Positions 10,764 to 21,898 of a stretch of DNA of 64,000 nt are shown here, in pieces. A program made the translations under genes and the position numbers. The first letter of the stretch is position 1. The number at the start of each line of letters is the position of its first letter. This DNA comes from Hymenopellis radicata. Its lineage: Eukaryota > Basidiomycota > Agaricomycetes > Agaricales > Physalacriaceae. The notes under the pieces are model-generated. The model had not been told where the DNA came from. It worked only from the letters and a program-made list of their open reading frames with translations, and did no database searches. The DNA lies in the NCBI GenBank assembly GCA_015501595.1, contig JADNRX010000148.1, positions 59,470-123,469 on the forward strand, in the 5' to 3' direction.

Positions 10764-12922
10764 ATGGAAGTCCTTCATGTCATCGTGCTACTAGCTGTGC
10801 TTGCTATCGCTTCTCGCGGTCTGCGTCGTCGAAAGACTCTACCTCTGCCGCCGGGACCGAAAGGTCTCCCGCTAGTCGGCAGTTTCTTCAGTCGACCTGC
10901 CAATCCTCGTCAGGTCGCGTACACAGAATGGGCTGCGACTTATGGCGACCTGGTTTATTACGAGGTCTTAGGCCAGCCATACATCGTCGTCAGCTCCGAC
11001 AAGGTGGCCACCGAACTGTTCGAGAAACGTTCTTCCAACTATTCCGACAGACACCGTAAGTCCTTTTCCCCTACGAATACTGTCGTTAATCGTGGGGACA
11101 GCCCATTACATGTTGTTCGACCTTATGAAGTTCACTTGGAACGTTTCCTTTTTCCGTTATTCGGATTCTTGGAGGTAAGCATGATATCCCTTACTGTGTG
11201 TTCTAGGATTCACCGTCTTCGCAGACTGCATCGCAAGATTTTACATCAGTACTTCAACGCCAATGCCGTTACTAGCTACCAACCGGTGCAGTTGTCGGTG
11301 ACTATTGAGATGCTGCGTAAGATGCTCGACACTCCGGACGACTTTTTCAATCACGTTCGCCAGTGAGCAATCTCTATACGCGTTTCTGCGCGGATCCCGA
11401 ATTGATCTGATGTTCTACCCCCTATAGTCACGCCGGATCCATAGCCCTTCGCATCACGTACGGATACGAGAGCACAGCCCGCGAAGAGGAATACATTGAG
11501 CTCGTTGATCGAACTATTCGAGAGCTTGCGCCAGCTTTGAACGTCGGCAGCTACTTGGTTGACTACCTGCCGGTTTTAAGATTCATCCCATGTAAGCATT
11601 GTTAGCCATCGTTGATCCGAAACTGACTGTCTACAGCTTGGTTCCCATTCGCAACTTTCCAGAGGCAGGCGAAGGTAGCTGCGGTAGGTATTGCAGACAT
11701 TCGCGATCAACCCTTTGATCGAGTCACCCAGGCGATGGTATGTAGTACCAGCCGCGCATCCGTCATTGTTACTGATATTTGGACCCAGGAAGACGGATAT
11801 TTCTCCCCTTCTTTCTTGACGGAGAATTTGCAAAAGGTCAAAGAAAAACCAGCGGGTGAGGATCGAGACACGTTCCTTGCCGCCGTCAAGAACGTGGCAG
11901 CAATAATGTTCGCTGGTGAGTGGGAGCCTTGCTGGAAACGTTGCATTCATTTTCATTGCGTCTTCGCTAGCCGGTGCAGACACGGTATGCATGTGCTGAT
12001 GATTGTCGGCTCAAGCTATGCTTACCCTACTTCTTTGGCTAGACTGTCGCGGGCGTCCTTACCTGTGTTCTAGCAATGGTTCATCACCCGGAAATTCAGC
12101 ACGCAGCTCAGGCCGAATTGGACGCTGTAGTAGGACGAGGAAGGCTGCCCAACTTTACTGATCGCAACAGTCTACCTATCATACATGCTATCATTCTCGA
12201 GGCGCTTCGGTGGCGGCCAGTAATTCCAGTCGGTAAGTGGTCCTTTACCTTCAGTCGTCAGGCACTGACTCCTTCGTGATGACTAGACGTTGAGCATGCC
12301 AGTCTTACAGACGATATTTATGAAGGTTACTTCATCCCTGGCGGTACGTTTCTCTCTCCTCTTGGTGGCGGTCCAACCGTAAATTCCTCAGGTTCGACCG
12401 TCATTGCAAACACCTGGTACGAAAAGACTACTGTTCGTCAAGTCATCTGATGAACGTCTTCTAGGGCTATTCTACATGATGAAGAGGTGTACAAAGACGC
12501 GGATGTATTCAATCCGCAACGGTTCATGGGAGACAAGCCTGAACCGGATCCTACAACAAGAGGCTCATTTGGATATGGACGACGGTAGGCTAACGCCACT
12601 CGCCTTTATTCTTCTGACATGTTTGACCAGGATATGCCCTGGACGATACCTTGCCGTGAACTCTATCTTCATTGCTGTCGCTTCGATCTTGTGGGCTTTC
12701 AATCTTGAGAGGGCGCGCGACGAGGACGGGAACGAAATCCTTCCCGACGACAAGGCATATCTTGATTCCTTCCTCATGTGCGTGCATTTCGGCGATTCAC
12801 TCACATGCGATCTGGCTCAGACAGGTCCATTGATCAGGCATCCGCTTCCATTTAAGTGTAAGATAACGCCACGTTTTCCAGAAATGACGAGTTTGCTTGC
12901 GATGGGCGAAGCGAATGAATGA
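10764..12922 (+). CDS. Cytochrome P450 monooxygenase, intact
   Basis: Close paralogue of the gene at 7812 with the same exon pattern. The anchor MEVLHVIVLLAVLAIASRG is followed by the hinge LRRRKTLPLPPGPKGLP. Further landmarks are YEVLGQPYIVVSSDK, ITYGYES, SWFPFATFQRQAK, AGADT/TVAGVLTCVLAM, EALRWRP, FGYGRR/ICPGRYLAVNS and HPLPFKCKITPRFPEM, ending at TGA 12920-12922. The last intron ends at a TTGATCAG acceptor and keeps frame. All catalytic elements (ExxR, heme cysteine, I-helix Asp-Thr) are present. Membrane-bound at the ER and reductase-dependent; substrate unknown. It lies about 800 bp downstream of its sister in the same direction; both may respond to the same signals, but no shared operator was found. 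Confidence 0.93.
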
Positions 12923-13105
12923 AGGGACACGACGAGTGCATATGAACCATGTACATCATACTCATACTGTGGAAACGACATATAGTAATATCATAAACAG
13001 TCGTCGCTCGACGCTGCGCATTGCAATGCAGCTGGGCATCGCTGGCAAGTGCACTAAGACCGTGCCTTGTCCAACATTTCGAACCAGTCTGCGTCTACCT
13101 TTCGA

Positions 13106-13841
13106 TCAAGGCGGCAGATTTAGTTTCTCCCTGAGTGCCAGCGCTTTCCTTTCGCTTGTTTTGTTGTCTACATCTGTCAACACCCAATAATCGCTCATAA
13201 ATTTGCAAAACGCCCGCTTCCACGCGTCGCGATCGTGTTTGTGGTCCTTCGATTTCAGACCGTGTCGCTCGAGCGAGTCCTGTCTCATCAGATGTTTATG
13301 ACATACCGGGCAATCCCACTGCCATTGCTGCCCCAGCTTGTGTACAGTGAGATTGTGGCGGTCGGCATCATGCTGCCGACTGAATGTCGCTGTACATGTC
13401 CCGTGGCTAGGACATAGAATCCGGTGATCCCCTCCACGAGACCCCCGGAGAGATTTCTTCTCCCTCTTTACCGATACCACCTTCAGCTTCGGAGGGTCTG
13501 GTGGCGTCATAGACTCCTCCCGAAAGTATATGCGTCGTTCCTTCCGACGCAATGGTCGCCTTCTGGCGACTGGGGAATCGTCCGACGGCTCGTCTTTGAT
13601 GTAGACAGGGTCGGGCGGCGGAGGAGTCAAAGGGCTATCCTCTCTGATCTTCCCATCGTGATTTGTAAAGGTAAGTGGAGGACTTGATTGAGGTTCAATC
13701 TTCACGGCGCTTGACGAAGCAGACGACGAGACCAGGGATGGATGAGTGATGGAGGAATCTTTTTCGAAATGTTAGAGACCCGGAGTACTGCAATGGGATG
13801 ACCTTACGGGGATGGTAGTCATGTCGAAGGAGAGCGCTCAT
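13106..13841 (-). CDS. C2H2 zinc-finger protein
   Basis: Two exons on the minus strand (13841-13808 and 13758-13106; 49-nt intron) give 228 residues. Start MSALLRHDYHPHSS. The middle is rich in Ser and Pro with several charged blocks (for example DEPSDDSPVARRRPLRRKERR), and is followed by finger 1 CPSHGTC...RHNLTVH (C-x5-C) and finger 2 CPVCHKHLMRQDSLERHGLKSKDH (C-x2-C). The arrangement suggests a DNA-binding regulator. Weak additional exons further upstream (MKPQMP near 13910) cannot be excluded. The gene converges on the P450 at 10764-12922 with less than 200 bp between stops. Confidence 0.72.
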
Positions 13842-15411
13842 CGCTACCAGCCCGAAGACTTAGTACCATTTCAAATCACACAGAAAGCGCACTCACTAGG
13901 CATCTGAGGCTTCATCGGTAATTGCATGGGGAGATCACTACACACCATTAGCAGTGAAAACACAGCAAATGGCTCTGTTGCGTAGCACTCACCGAACATG
14001 TGGCGCTTTTTCAAGTGTGTTCAGCGACTGCAGCGATAAGTTGTTAAATCTTTGTAACGATTGACTGGGCAAAGTCAGACTTGGTAGTGCCTGTTACTCA
14101 TCAGACGCACGATGGTGAGGTGTGGCGGCCGTCTGCAGGCCTCAACGGTGACTCCGGAACAGGAGCACCCACATTGGTGTGGAAACTAGCACTACGACGT
14201 TGAGAGCGTGAAAAGCGACATATACAGGTATGAAGAGGCTGACTGGGTTGGTGTAGAAGGAGTTTCGTACGAACTACGGGATATAAGGTCACACTGATAA
14301 TTGTGGCGCCACTGCGACTGACCTGGTGGCTGTTTCGTAGAAAGGACCAATTCTAGCAGAGCCATGCCGGGAATGTACGATGATTTCAGTAACTGATCGT
14401 TTTGTCTCGCGAGTGGTCTCCCCAAAGACAGTGGTCTGAGTACTGCTTGTGGCGTTTACGGTAAGAGAGAACATCGTACGGCGAGTGGCGCAGGGATCGA
14501 ACGCAGGTTATCAAGCTCCGCTGTTCCGGTTAAATACTATTACGAAACGGACATGCGGCAAACAAAAGACCTATGTGGGTGAGATGGAAACGGGTCATAT
14601 AGCGTCCGGCCGGCGCTTCCGCTCAAAGCCTCGACAACAACAATAGCGTCGGAATAAACGATCTTTGTGTAGACAACTCTCGATGCTGTTTAGCCGAGGA
14701 ATTGGACTGGAAGGATGGATGTGGGGATTCGGGCCTGGAAAGAATGTAAACAACCAATAAACAACAGCGCCACGCTGAGCGCTCGTTGCTAGTGTCATCA
14801 GGGAAATCTGATGGCATTGTCAAATGCGGTAGTATCTGATGGCATACACCAAAGTCGTGGTGGCGAATACAGCTCATTTATCAAGAACGGATTCTAGCAT
14901 CCATCGTACAGCCTGCTAGACGCTGCTACACAATCGGAGGAGAAAGAATTGCAGACGACTTCGAGCAGGTTTTGCCGAAGTTGGATCGTTGAACCTGCTA
15001 TCGCCACGTGGTTCGGCTGGCTAAGCTTTCACGCAAGCACCATGATCCCGGCGACTAGTGCCAGGCGCACATCCGACCGCCGACACAATACCTCCTGCAA
15101 GACTGCTGCTCTGGCTGGCTCCTGTACTTCAGTCCTAGCTGCAAAGTTGACAAGCTTCCTCAGCAAGACGTCTATATACCACCTCGAAAAGGTCTTTTCT
15201 GTGGGGCGATCACTGGCGATCAAGAATAGGGCGGGAAGTGTGGCGCGATCCTGGCGGGAGGTGGGTGGCGTGACCCTAAGGTTGCTATGGAAGGTCATGA
15301 AGCGCTATTCTTGTGGAGTTGCCGCTAATACTAGCGCTTCTTCTTCCCTAGATGACGCTATGATTGTAAATTCTTCTTGATGTTTTGATCTATCTGTGGA
15401 GCCCGCTTTCT
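13842..15411. other. 1.5 kb without a supported gene
   Basis: Several open frames of 60-140 codons exist on both strands here, but none shows a domain, signal peptide or convincing intron pair. I see no tRNA and no transposon ends. Confidence 0.4.
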
Positions 15412-15418
15412 GTATAAG
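15412..15418 (+). promoter_or_regulatory. TATA-like box and C/T-rich leader of the secreted-protein gene
   Basis: GTATAAG about 110 bp before ATG 15526 is followed by a pyrimidine-rich leader (CCTCCCCA, CACTCCTTACC) just before the start. This is the usual layout of strongly expressed fungal genes. The reading is inference from sequence pattern. Confidence 0.45.
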
Positions 15419-15525
15419 AGCGGTTCGACTTCAATGAGAAAAAACAACCTCCCTGGAATCTACTTGCCTCCCCAACCAGCACACCCACATTCACTCCTTA
15501 CCTCCCCACACTCTTTCGACTTAAG

Positions 15526-16265
15526 ATGTTCTTCACTCGCTACGCCACTGCCTTCCTCCTCTCCGCTGCCTTCGTCAGCGCCGCGCCGACCGCCAAAAGA
15601 GTCGACCTCGAGGTTGACGCCCACGCGCAGGTCAAGAAACATGACCTAGAGAGCGAGGTTCAGGGCGTTCTCTCCACCCTCAAGGCGACTACTGACGGTG
15701 TCCTCCCCCAAATCAGTAAGTTCGCTCATCTTTCTGTTCATCGTCGACCGCTCATGATTTGTTACAGCTGCCACCGTCGGCAATGTTTCCGAGGATGTCA
15801 TCACCCCCCTCCTCCAGCAGGTCGTTGATGCTTTGAATACCGCTACTTCGGCCCTTAACGCCATCGAGGTCCCAGTGTCAGTAGGCGTTACCGTCAACGG
15901 TGACTCCGCTGCTCAGATTCTTGGCGGTGTCATCACTGTAGATCTATTTCATTTTGGTTCGAACTGGCCTGACGATCTTGTTTAGGACGTGAGCGACACC
16001 CTCGCCCCCGTGATTGACGAGGTTCTCGCCATCCCCGCGGTCAAGGAACTCATCCAGGGAACCATTAACCCTCTCCTCAACACTGTTCTTACCACTGTTA
16101 ACGGACTCCTTCCCGGCGTTCTCCCCGTCGTCGTTGGACTGTAAGTGCCCGTTCATTTATTAGCGTCTGACATTGAGCTTATCTCTTCTCAGCGTCGGCA
16201 ACGTCACCGGCGTACTCAGCTCCCTGGGTTTGGGCAGCGTCGTTGGTACTCTCAAGGGATTGTAG
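15526..16265 (+). CDS. Small secreted protein, possibly SC15-like
   Basis: Four exons (15526-15715, 15768-15937, 15986-16140, 16193-16265), all in frame, give 195 residues. Residues 1-19 are a signal peptide (MFFTRYATAFLLSAAFVSA), followed by APTAKR, a likely Kex2-type processing site. The first part of the mature protein is charged and helical; the second half is a chain of hydrophobic repeats (INPLLNTVLTTVNGLLPGV, VTGVLSSLGLGSVVGTL) with no cysteines, so it is not a hydrophobin. Length and the hydrophilic-then-hydrophobic design resemble the cell-wall and matrix protein SC15 of Schizophyllum; that link is from memory of the family and needs a search. The protein is expected outside the cell, in the wall or on the hyphal surface. 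Codon use favours C-ending codons, consistent with high expression. Confidence 0.8.
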
Positions 16266-16714
16266 ATTAGATAGTAGTACAACGGAACATGATACCCACA
16301 CTTGTTATGATGTTATCATTGCTGTCTCACTAAGTTATAATTTCATTTCTTCACATTGATGATTGCTTGCATTTGTCCTGCGTGGTTGTCTCGTGATGAG
16401 CCTGTTGAGCGCTATTTCCCATCGTTCATAAATATTCAACTTTTTTGGAGTCGCCACACAGTAGTATTTGGTTGATCACGATCGGCGGATCGCTGGGAGA
16501 AGAAGCACTTCTCTAGGGTGTTCAAATACTAACATTCAACACGTCTGTGCATTTCGGCCCTCAGAACGACTACTATTTCTTTGTAACCTTGATTGAACCT
16601 TGATCATAATTTTGTTGTAGGCTTGTGACTGCACAATCCAGATATAGCGATAACGGGATGTGTCCTCTCTTGGTTCGCTTCCATCGATTCAAACATGTCA
16701 TGACAACACATGAG
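16266..16714. other. Intergenic, 3' side of the secreted-protein gene
   Basis: AT-rich, with no supported gene. It contains the likely 3' untranslated region of the secreted-protein gene. Confidence 0.4.
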
Positions 16715-17507
16715 CTACATTAACAGGAGAGGACCACCAGGTCTCGCGCCCAACTTCTTCACGATCACCAGCTTCGCGTCGGAAGAAGACGTCACGTCGC
16801 TCCTGATGCGGGAGAACCGCACGTTGATACACGACCAATTCGTCGTGTGCAGTGACCACTGCACATCGAAGGCATCATGAGACGAGTTCAGAAGCGAAAT
16901 GATAAAACATTCGCGCTAACGTAGCTGCTTCCTTGATACATGTTGGGGAATAGCAACGAGCGATTAGTCTCGTCAGCCCACAAGCGTGGCAGAAGCATTT
17001 GAGGAAACACATAATCAGGGAATATGCGATACTGCATTCAACTTAGAACACCCTGTAAAGCGGCCGAGTCGTACTTGTTAAGTTGTTATCCCCGTAGTCA
17101 TAGCGTCGTAAACGCATACAATCAAAGTTGGCGCAAACTCGATCTCCTACGTTCCACTTCGTGATTGTCTCTCCAATAACAAGGATTTCGCCCGCCACGG
17201 TAGAGTAAGGAACGAGGTTGTCCTGGATTCTAAGTGCACAGGGAGATCAGTTTCATAGAACTTCAAGGGTGCGGTGTAGATAGACAGATTTGCCAATTAT
17301 TGGAAGATCTCGGTACTGTAGCAAGTCTTGGAAACGAAGGAAAGAATGGTAAGGCGCCTGAAGAGTTGAAACGGCCTGTGTCTTGACAAGCACCTCGTTT
17401 GCCTTGATCGCGGGATTAGGCGACTCCCTCACTTTCAGGTTTGCGAATTCGAATGAACCGAGCTGAGATCGTGAGAACCGCCGGGGGCTTTGAATGGTGT
17501 TGGACAT
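16715..17507 (-). pseudogene. Decayed zinc-type (MDR) alcohol dehydrogenase
   Basis: Reading the minus strand, pieces of a medium-chain dehydrogenase/reductase occur in correct order: RFSRSQLGSFEFANLKVRES and NPAIKANEVLVKTQAVS (17507-17370), LQYRDLPI (near 17310), NLVPYSTVAGEILVIGE and TKWNVGDRVCANFD (17225-17125), QYRIFPDY (near 17030), then TSSSDAKLVIVKKLGAR (near 16760), which matches the part following the nucleotide-binding fold. Frame changes and stops separate the pieces, about 150 residues including most of the Rossmann core are missing, and the tail ends early at TAG 16717-16715. This is a true remnant: the lesions are many and mixed. The family is the ADH/quinone-oxidoreductase-like MDR group. 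Confidence 0.65.
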
Positions 17508-18278
17508 GAGAGAACTTACCTCTCGATAGGAGTATTTCTTCGTAGTAAGTACTGCGTTGGAAGCGACATCCCAACGACATCCTACGCAGATCGTTAGAAC
17601 GAATTATGGACACAGATGATGATCCCAGTCTAGTAGACTTACCCAAACGTAGGAGCTATACTTACTCGTCGCCGAGTATGTACACCAGGTTGCACCGATC
17701 GTCGATTCTCGAATGACACTTGGGGGAGCGCAAACTTGTAAGTGGTCGAATGAACCGAGAGGCACGTCAAGGCAGAGCGTGCTGACCGATAGACGAAAAG
17801 ACGAGGAGGACAGACGTATCAGCACAAAGCGATGATTTCGGCTCCCCCCATTTTCGCCTACAATGTCAATGCAGGGCACATCCGACCATGAACGCAGGGC
17901 TGTCAACTATATATAGTTGCAATGTATCCTCTTGTGAACTCTTGCTAGAAAGGAAATATAGAGACTGTGAAGTGCTATGAGGTAAGAAATACATGATGAC
18001 TGGCGGAAGAAGAAAAGGCGGTACGGACTTCGAAGTGGTGGAGTTGAGCTGGATGAGGTGGCTGCGCATACTTATCGTTCCTTCAAGGGGTTTGCGACCA
18101 TGTAAACCTTCTTTACTGCGTGACGGTTGTCCCTCGCGGGCTGAACGTAGTTCGGCAGCTCATCTACACAGGTGTCAGATGCGGCATACCTGGAGTCACC
18201 AATCGACCACAAACGTGCAATGGACTAGCAGACTTCTTAAGGCCTCTCTATCTCTATCGCTGGGAACACGCCACCCCA
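17508..18278. other. Intergenic
   Basis: An open minus-strand frame at 17906-17604 contains VPLGSFDHLQVCAPPSVI, but I recognise nothing in it and could not join it to the dehydrogenase remnant. The right end holds the promoter of the methyltransferase-like gene. Confidence 0.35.
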
Positions 18279-19071
18279 ATGTGTCTCATTAAAATACCCA
18301 TCCTCTTGTGCATGACAGCGCTCCTACATGTCTGCATGACGTCGCCTAACAAGGCGCCACCACAGAAAGACCAGTACATCCCTAGAGCCTCTTGGCAGAG
18401 ACAGTCCGAGCTTGCTTTACGGAAGGTTGTCGCGATCTTTTGGCTGTACAAGGTGCGATCTTGAAGAAGACGCGACAGACACTGGCCATTATTAACATAC
18501 AGTGCAGAGCATGTATTGGTGTATGGCCCTCACCGAATGCGTAGCTATCATCGTGGCAACCTTTCCAAGTGCCACGGGCAGCGAATTCCTGGCCGCGCGC
18601 CTTTCATTCGATGGTCATCCATTCCCAAGCCACGTCGCCCACCCGACGACCACGTTTGCCGTTGCAAGTTCTTTTACAGTCTTAGGCTGCATTAGCCGCA
18701 TTTTGTCCTACCAGAAATTAGGCCCCATGTTCACTTTCGAGCTCGCGCGAAAGAAGGATCACACGCTGGTTACCTCCGGTCCTTATGCCATCGTCCGCCA
18801 CCCAGCTTACACGGGCCTTCTTCTTCTTGGGATTTTGGGATCTATCATCTGCTATACGGGAAGGAACTCCGGGATCAAGGAGAGCGGATTCATGGAGACC
18901 ACCGCCGGAGTGTTATTTGTGGGATTCTGGCTCTGTGGCATAGGGTTCGTTTCTGTCTTAACGGTTATCCGACTGAGAAGCGAGGATGCTTTCCTGAGGA
19001 ACGAGTTCGGAGTAGCATGGGAGAAGTGGGCGAAAGAAGTTCCTTTCAGGTTGATTCCGGGCGTGTATTAA
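18279..19071 (+). CDS. ICMT-like membrane methyltransferase
   Basis: Two exons (18279-18452, 18508-19071) give 245 residues. Hydrophobic segments near residues 5-20, 62-80, 105-125, 155-170 and 195-215 mark a polytopic membrane protein. The core GPYAIVRHPAYTG, with the preceding MFTFELARKKDHTLVTS, and the C-terminal EDAFLRNEFGVAWEKWAKEV are characteristic of the isoprenylcysteine carboxyl methyltransferase / phospholipid methyltransferase superfamily, which moves a methyl group from SAM to prenylated cysteine or related lipid substrates at the ER. Which substrate this one uses is unknown. A paralogue lies at 26200-26994 on the other strand. Confidence 0.82.
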
Positions 19072-19247
19072 GCCGACAGTGGACGCGATGTATCAACAAT
19101 GAAGAATACACGTCGTCGTTGACAACTCCAACCAAGTTTGAAACCAGGATCTGGCTGACTGCAACTAGACAGCGCAATGGAGTCAGTGGTCTCGAATAAC
19201 AGACGCATGATGTTGGCGTCCATACCGCTGTAGGACGAGGCCCAGTG

Positions 19248-20258
19248 TTACGCTGAGGCAGCATTTCGCTGGGCCACACAGTTCTCGGCAAATTCCCAAA
19301 CATCTACGTGTCCTTCGGAGCTCCAATCCGATGTAAGATCATGCTTGTCTTCAAAGCAGAACAATCCGTCAACCTTGTTCAAGAAGTGGTTCTCCGGACT
19401 GATGACCACCACGCGGCGTTCTGCATGAAGCTGAGACAACGTTGCTGATACGGCTGCCGGTTGCATCCCTTGATAGGGACAGACACCGATGATGAATAGT
19501 AGGAGCGTGGAAGGAAGAAGGTCAATGATACGATTGAGCACCTGCGGAAATGTGTTCGAGGGTTGATGGAAAATGACGCTCAAGCATTCGCCTGAGACAA
19601 ATGCGTGCGTGAGCTGTGGGCAGCGTGAAAAGATAACATCCCATTGCAGAAGCCTAAGTTGTATGTCGAAGCTAGCATCCAAGTGAAGATGGGTTAACGT
19701 GCATGGCAGAACTTGGAAGGGCGGCATCGTGAGGGTTTGATCAGCTATGTCAAGGAGGGACATATGAGTAAGCTGAGGGTGCTCTGTCTCGTCCCAGAAG
19801 GTCTGCAATTTGTCATTGCAACTCACGAGCCAAAACGCGACACGATGCACGCCGACGCAAGCAGTCAGCACTGCGCAAGAATAGTCCCAATCTAGGATGC
19901 CTATCGGCTCATCGAGAAACTGGCCGGTCACCATGTCGCCAAGACAAAGGCTCTTTACGTGGCGCGCGAAAAAGGTGTGGTCGTTACGAGAGGATATGCA
20001 GCGGGAAAATGATTGGAGCGCCACAAAAGTTCTTAGTTCGACAGTCCGATAAAGGATGGGTTCAATCCTAGCACACAAGATGTATCAGAACGAATCTGGA
20101 CGAAACTCTGGAGGGGTTATTACATACCATCGACGTACCATTTTTGATACAAGGACTAGATTAACGGCAGCTGGGGGATGCATGAAAGCGACGGTCTCAA
20201 ATATTAAACGCACAATGTCTATAGGCAAGTCGCCGTATGACAGAGCGTGGACCATCAT
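19248..20258 (-). CDS. F-box-like protein, copy 1 of 3
   Basis: Exons 20258-20128 and 20067-19248 (60-nt intron) give 316 residues. The N-terminus LPIDIVRLIFETVAFMHPPA ... LVLVSKMVRRWIEPILYRTVEL is the F-box-like start used by a large agaricomycete family. The rest is Leu-rich with weak repeat character (PLTHLHLDASFDIQ-type segments), and it ends DVWEFAENCVAQRNAASA. It would recruit substrates to an SCF ubiquitin ligase if the F-box is functional; that is inference. Start ATG 20258 is chosen because the paralogues begin just before the same motif; an ATG at 20348 is also in frame. Homologous copies are at 34027 and 35515. Confidence 0.75.
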
Positions 20259-21898
20259 GGAGGTCGAGTTTAAGACGTGAATGCGTGATGTTGGCTTAAA
20301 TCCGAATTGGGTAACCGGCGCTTGCCGAGAAGCCGAAGTCAACCTCATGTTGTTGACTTGCAGTATCTTCTAGTCAACATCCATGCCTCCACCGTATCCC
20401 CAATCCCTTGCGACGCTGTCACTGGTGGTGGTGGTTGTTCTCTCTAAAGCAGAGTAGCCCCAGAGGGTTTTTCGAAGGTGAGCCTTCAGTGTGACATGCA
20501 ATTCTCATCTCTGGTTCTGCCTTGGGAATCCTGCAATCCTGCAAGTCGACCACTCTCTTCTGGCTCAAACTTAACCAGTAAACTTTCCGCAAGGCGCACG
20601 TTTGTACCATTCACTACACAGTCAGGTTGTCTCAATCCATCTCTTCTAGCACTGTAGCAACTCGAAAGTTGTCCGATCAGCGTGTCCTGCTTCGTCTTCA
20701 TCCTGCTCAGAAAAATGAAAGTTGATTGTTGATTGATCATGGCATCCTACATCTACACGAATGAACGATATGGATGGACTGCCACACAGTGCACGCCCCT
20801 AAACACCAACCGCAAATCAGGGTCCCCTCGCCCCGCGCACAGGTCACGGACTCAAATCGGCCGTTGGAGACTACATACGCAATGACTTCGCGCGTCGGCG
20901 ATTACGATGGCCGTACGGTCTGGCGCTGGTCTTAATCGCCATCAACCTGTACCCAGACACTGCGGCCTGCGTTTCACCTCTGTAGGACCAAGTTTGACAT
21001 CTTGAGCAGGCAGGGGAGCAGTTCTTGGGAATACTGACGTGCTAGTTACCGACAATGAAGGACGGTAAACCGACCCGTTGTCCCGTGCGCGGCGATTCAA
21101 AAAATCCACGGAACGGAACAAGCAGCCAGAAATCTCAGACCTGCCAACACGACCTTCGGGAAAGGAAGGAAGAAGGAAGACATCGGCGGCGACGGCGGGT
21201 TGTATCGTGCTCTGAGAGATGATCATTGATGAGACCCCGGTTGTGATACGAGATTCGTACTCACCATCGTACTTGGTGATTGAAACGCGTTGTGGAGATG
21301 CATCATGTTGATGATCAGGAAGGGATCCTTGAGATCTTATCAGACGCCGCGAAACACGAACGGGGCGAAACGTATAGATATGCTTTTCCCGACATTGAAT
21401 TGCTCACGACACGGACGCCCACACAAAAGCACGGGTAAATCAGCGTGGAATGGGGATGCGGGATGTTTTAGTTATTGATGAGACGCGGGTCTGTACAGCG
21501 TGTGAATGTTTAAAAGGTTGGCCAACATTTCGCGGAAGGATGGTTGGAATGGAGCCAGGCGACACAGTAAATCAGGGGAGTACGTTGCCGTCTCTGTCGC
21601 TATAAGGACCCGCGGCCAGAGGGAAATCATCAACGGAATGTTGTGTGAGGACAGAGACGAGAAACGAGACCAGACGAAGTGCAAGTTCGGGCGCTGGGAA
21701 CATTCTCGTGTGAGACAACAACTGAAGGCATGGAGTGATTCGCAGGAGATGGCAGTGCTCGAATTAATGAAGACGAAGAGAACGAGGCGAGGCGGTGAAG
21801 GAGATGATGCCGGAAAGCCGAGCCGAGTGATCTGACACAGCATTTCACACAGCAATCGCCGCCTCTTTGTTTGATACTTAACCACTTGCATCGCAAAA
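20259..21898. other. 1.6 kb without a supported gene
   Basis: No convincing exon pair or domain. The last 400 bp before 21899 are presumably the promoter of the Crz1-like gene; CGCTATAAGG at about 21598 is a TATA-like site. Confidence 0.4.

Noticed and set aside
1..13841. A secondary-metabolite gene cluster
   Set aside because: Only P450s and C2H2 proteins are present; no polyketide synthase, peptide synthetase, terpene cyclase or transporter is visible.
16710..16880. A 56-codon plus-strand frame (MSYINRRGPPGLAPNFF)
   Set aside because: The opposite strand reads TSSSDAKLVIVKKLGAR of the dehydrogenase remnant, which explains the composition.
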